Of a DNA stretch of 6,890 bases, positions 6,222 to 6,890 are shown piece after piece. Made by a program: the position numbers and the translations under genes. Positions within the stretch are counted from its first letter, which is position 1. Every line of letters begins with the position of its first letter. Source of the DNA: UBA1268 sp002694955. GTDB taxonomy: Bacteria > Planctomycetota > Planctomycetia > Pirellulales > UBA1268. The notes beneath the pieces are model-generated. The model was not told the origin of the DNA, did not search any database, and saw nothing but the letters and a program-made list of their open reading frames with translations. The DNA lies in contig JALCBP010000102.1 in assembly GCA_028066355.1 (NCBI GenBank), positions 1 to 6,890 of the forward strand, read 5' to 3'.

Positions 6222-6890
6222 TCAAGAGACACCCTCACTCGTTCTATTTTTATCGATTCTCTCCACCAAACAATCCCCTGCTCCCGAAACCGCAGGGGAG
6301 ACCGAATCGACAGGGGTCCGCCATGGATTGGGCTTCTCGCGCTGCCAGCAGAGATGAACCCTCCAATCGTTGAATGTCTCAGGATAGTCTGATCTTACGT
6401 GAACACCTCGACTTTCGGTACGAGCCAAACTTGCGTAGATCATAAGCCTTCCGACCTCTAGAAGATTCTGCAACTGCCATCCCTGCGGTTCAGAGAATTC
6501 TCTCTGCAAAACATATCGACACCAGCTATCCACCGTTTGCAAAGCCTCCTGCAGCGAATCTCCTGATCGCTCAACCCCAACATGTCGCCACATCAGGCTC
6601 CGCAGAGAATTCCGAATATCGGAGACGTCTAACGGATCCCCACCGGAAGCATCGATTTGATCGACAGCACGTGCATGAGCAAGAAATGGGACATCAAGAG
6701 CATTCCCGTCCTCATTTTGTTGAAATGCGCTCTTGAGCTCTTGAGTTACTTGCTCACCCGCACGGCTACCAAAAACAAGCCCCTCCAGAAGACTGTTGCT
6801 TGCTAGTCGATTCGCGCCGTGCAAACCACTTGAGGCAACCTCACCTGCTGCAAAAAGATTTGGAATTGATGTTTGACCATCTGCATCTAC
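6222..6890 (-). CDS. nadB: L-aspartate oxidase (NadB), C-terminal part, starts outside the window
   Basis: NadB is a cytoplasmic FAD enzyme that oxidises L-aspartate to iminoaspartate, which NadA then converts to quinolinate for de novo NAD synthesis. The last 222 codons are present and end at TGA; the N-terminal FAD-binding and most substrate-binding residues lie beyond the edge. The first visible stretch, 'LFAAGEVASSGLHGANRLAS' followed by 'NSLLEGLVFG', is the hallmark of the family: the Glu of 'GEV' contacts the FAD ribose, and the Arg of 'ANR' with the two Ser of 'SNS' correspond to E. coli Arg386, Ser389 and Ser391. The rest is the C-terminal helical domain, including 'LRSLMWRHVGVERSGDSLQEAL' (split here only for reading) at about 113-134 and 'ESRGVHVRSDYPE' near 171-183. 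The tail after 'DWRVHL' is longer than I expect from E. coli NadB. Homology to the succinate dehydrogenase flavoprotein is excluded by these motifs. Confidence 0.93.
   Translation of the reverse strand, partial: VDADGQTSIPNLFAAGEVASSGLHGANRLASNSLLEGLVFGSRAGEQVTQELKSAFQQNEDGNALDVPFLAHARAVDQIDASGGDPLDVSDIRNSLRSLMWRHVGVERSGDSLQEALQTVDSWCRYVLQREFSEPQGWQLQNLLEVGRLMIYASLARTESRGVHVRSDYPETFNDWRVHLCWQREKPNPWRTPVDSVSPAVSGAGDCLVERIDKNRTSEGVS

Noticed and set aside
6213..6232. 5-bp hairpin over the nadB stop codon, considered as a terminator
   Set aside because: The stem is too short, the loop is 10 bases and no U-run follows, so termination between nadB and the ATPase gene is not supported.
1..6890. 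Search for a defence system, mobile element, CRISPR array or RNA gene
   Set aside because: No transposase, integrase, repeat-spacer pattern, tRNA-like cloverleaf or rRNA stretch was seen; the window is filled by five ordinary-looking genes.

Overview
The window looks like chromosomal DNA from a Planctomycetota bacterium, probably marine or aquatic. I infer this from memory of the gene cluster (GldA-type ATPase, a single protein fusing GldF and GldG, and a DUF4340 protein), the moderate GC content (about half), weak or oddly spaced Shine-Dalgarno sequences, and very acidic low-complexity inserts. The phylum call is an inference and was not tested by a search.

All five genes lie on the minus strand, so they read from high to low coordinates. 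The order of transcription is: the 3' part of nadB (6890-6222, cut by the window edge), a GldA-like ABC ATPase (6162-5395), a fused GldF-GldG ABC permease/auxiliary protein (5231-2472), a membrane-anchored DUF4340 protein (2445-754), and the 5' part of fabH (678-1, cut by the other edge). Gaps between genes are 59, 163, 26 and 75 bp. None exceeds 300 bp, and no gene is encoded on the plus strand.

The three central genes form a plausible unit: a cytoplasmic ATPase drives a membrane permease that carries a large periplasmic GldG domain, and the DUF4340 protein sits in the membrane beside it. In Bacteroidota the related GldA, GldF and GldG proteins are associated with gliding motility. Here none of the other gliding or type IX secretion genes are visible, so the substrate and role are unknown. 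Two features stand out: a coiled-coil of about 115 residues between the GldG domain and its last membrane helix, and a second charged coiled-coil in the neighbouring DUF4340 protein, both predicted to lie outside the cytoplasmic membrane.

The flanking genes are housekeeping: NadB makes iminoaspartate for NAD synthesis, and FabH starts fatty acid chains. I see no direct functional link between them and the transporter. The two longest gaps in the transporter-fabH part each hold a weak sigma70-like promoter candidate. The gap after the ATPase also holds an A/T-rich hairpin. I found no tRNA, rRNA, CRISPR array, insertion sequence or phage gene.
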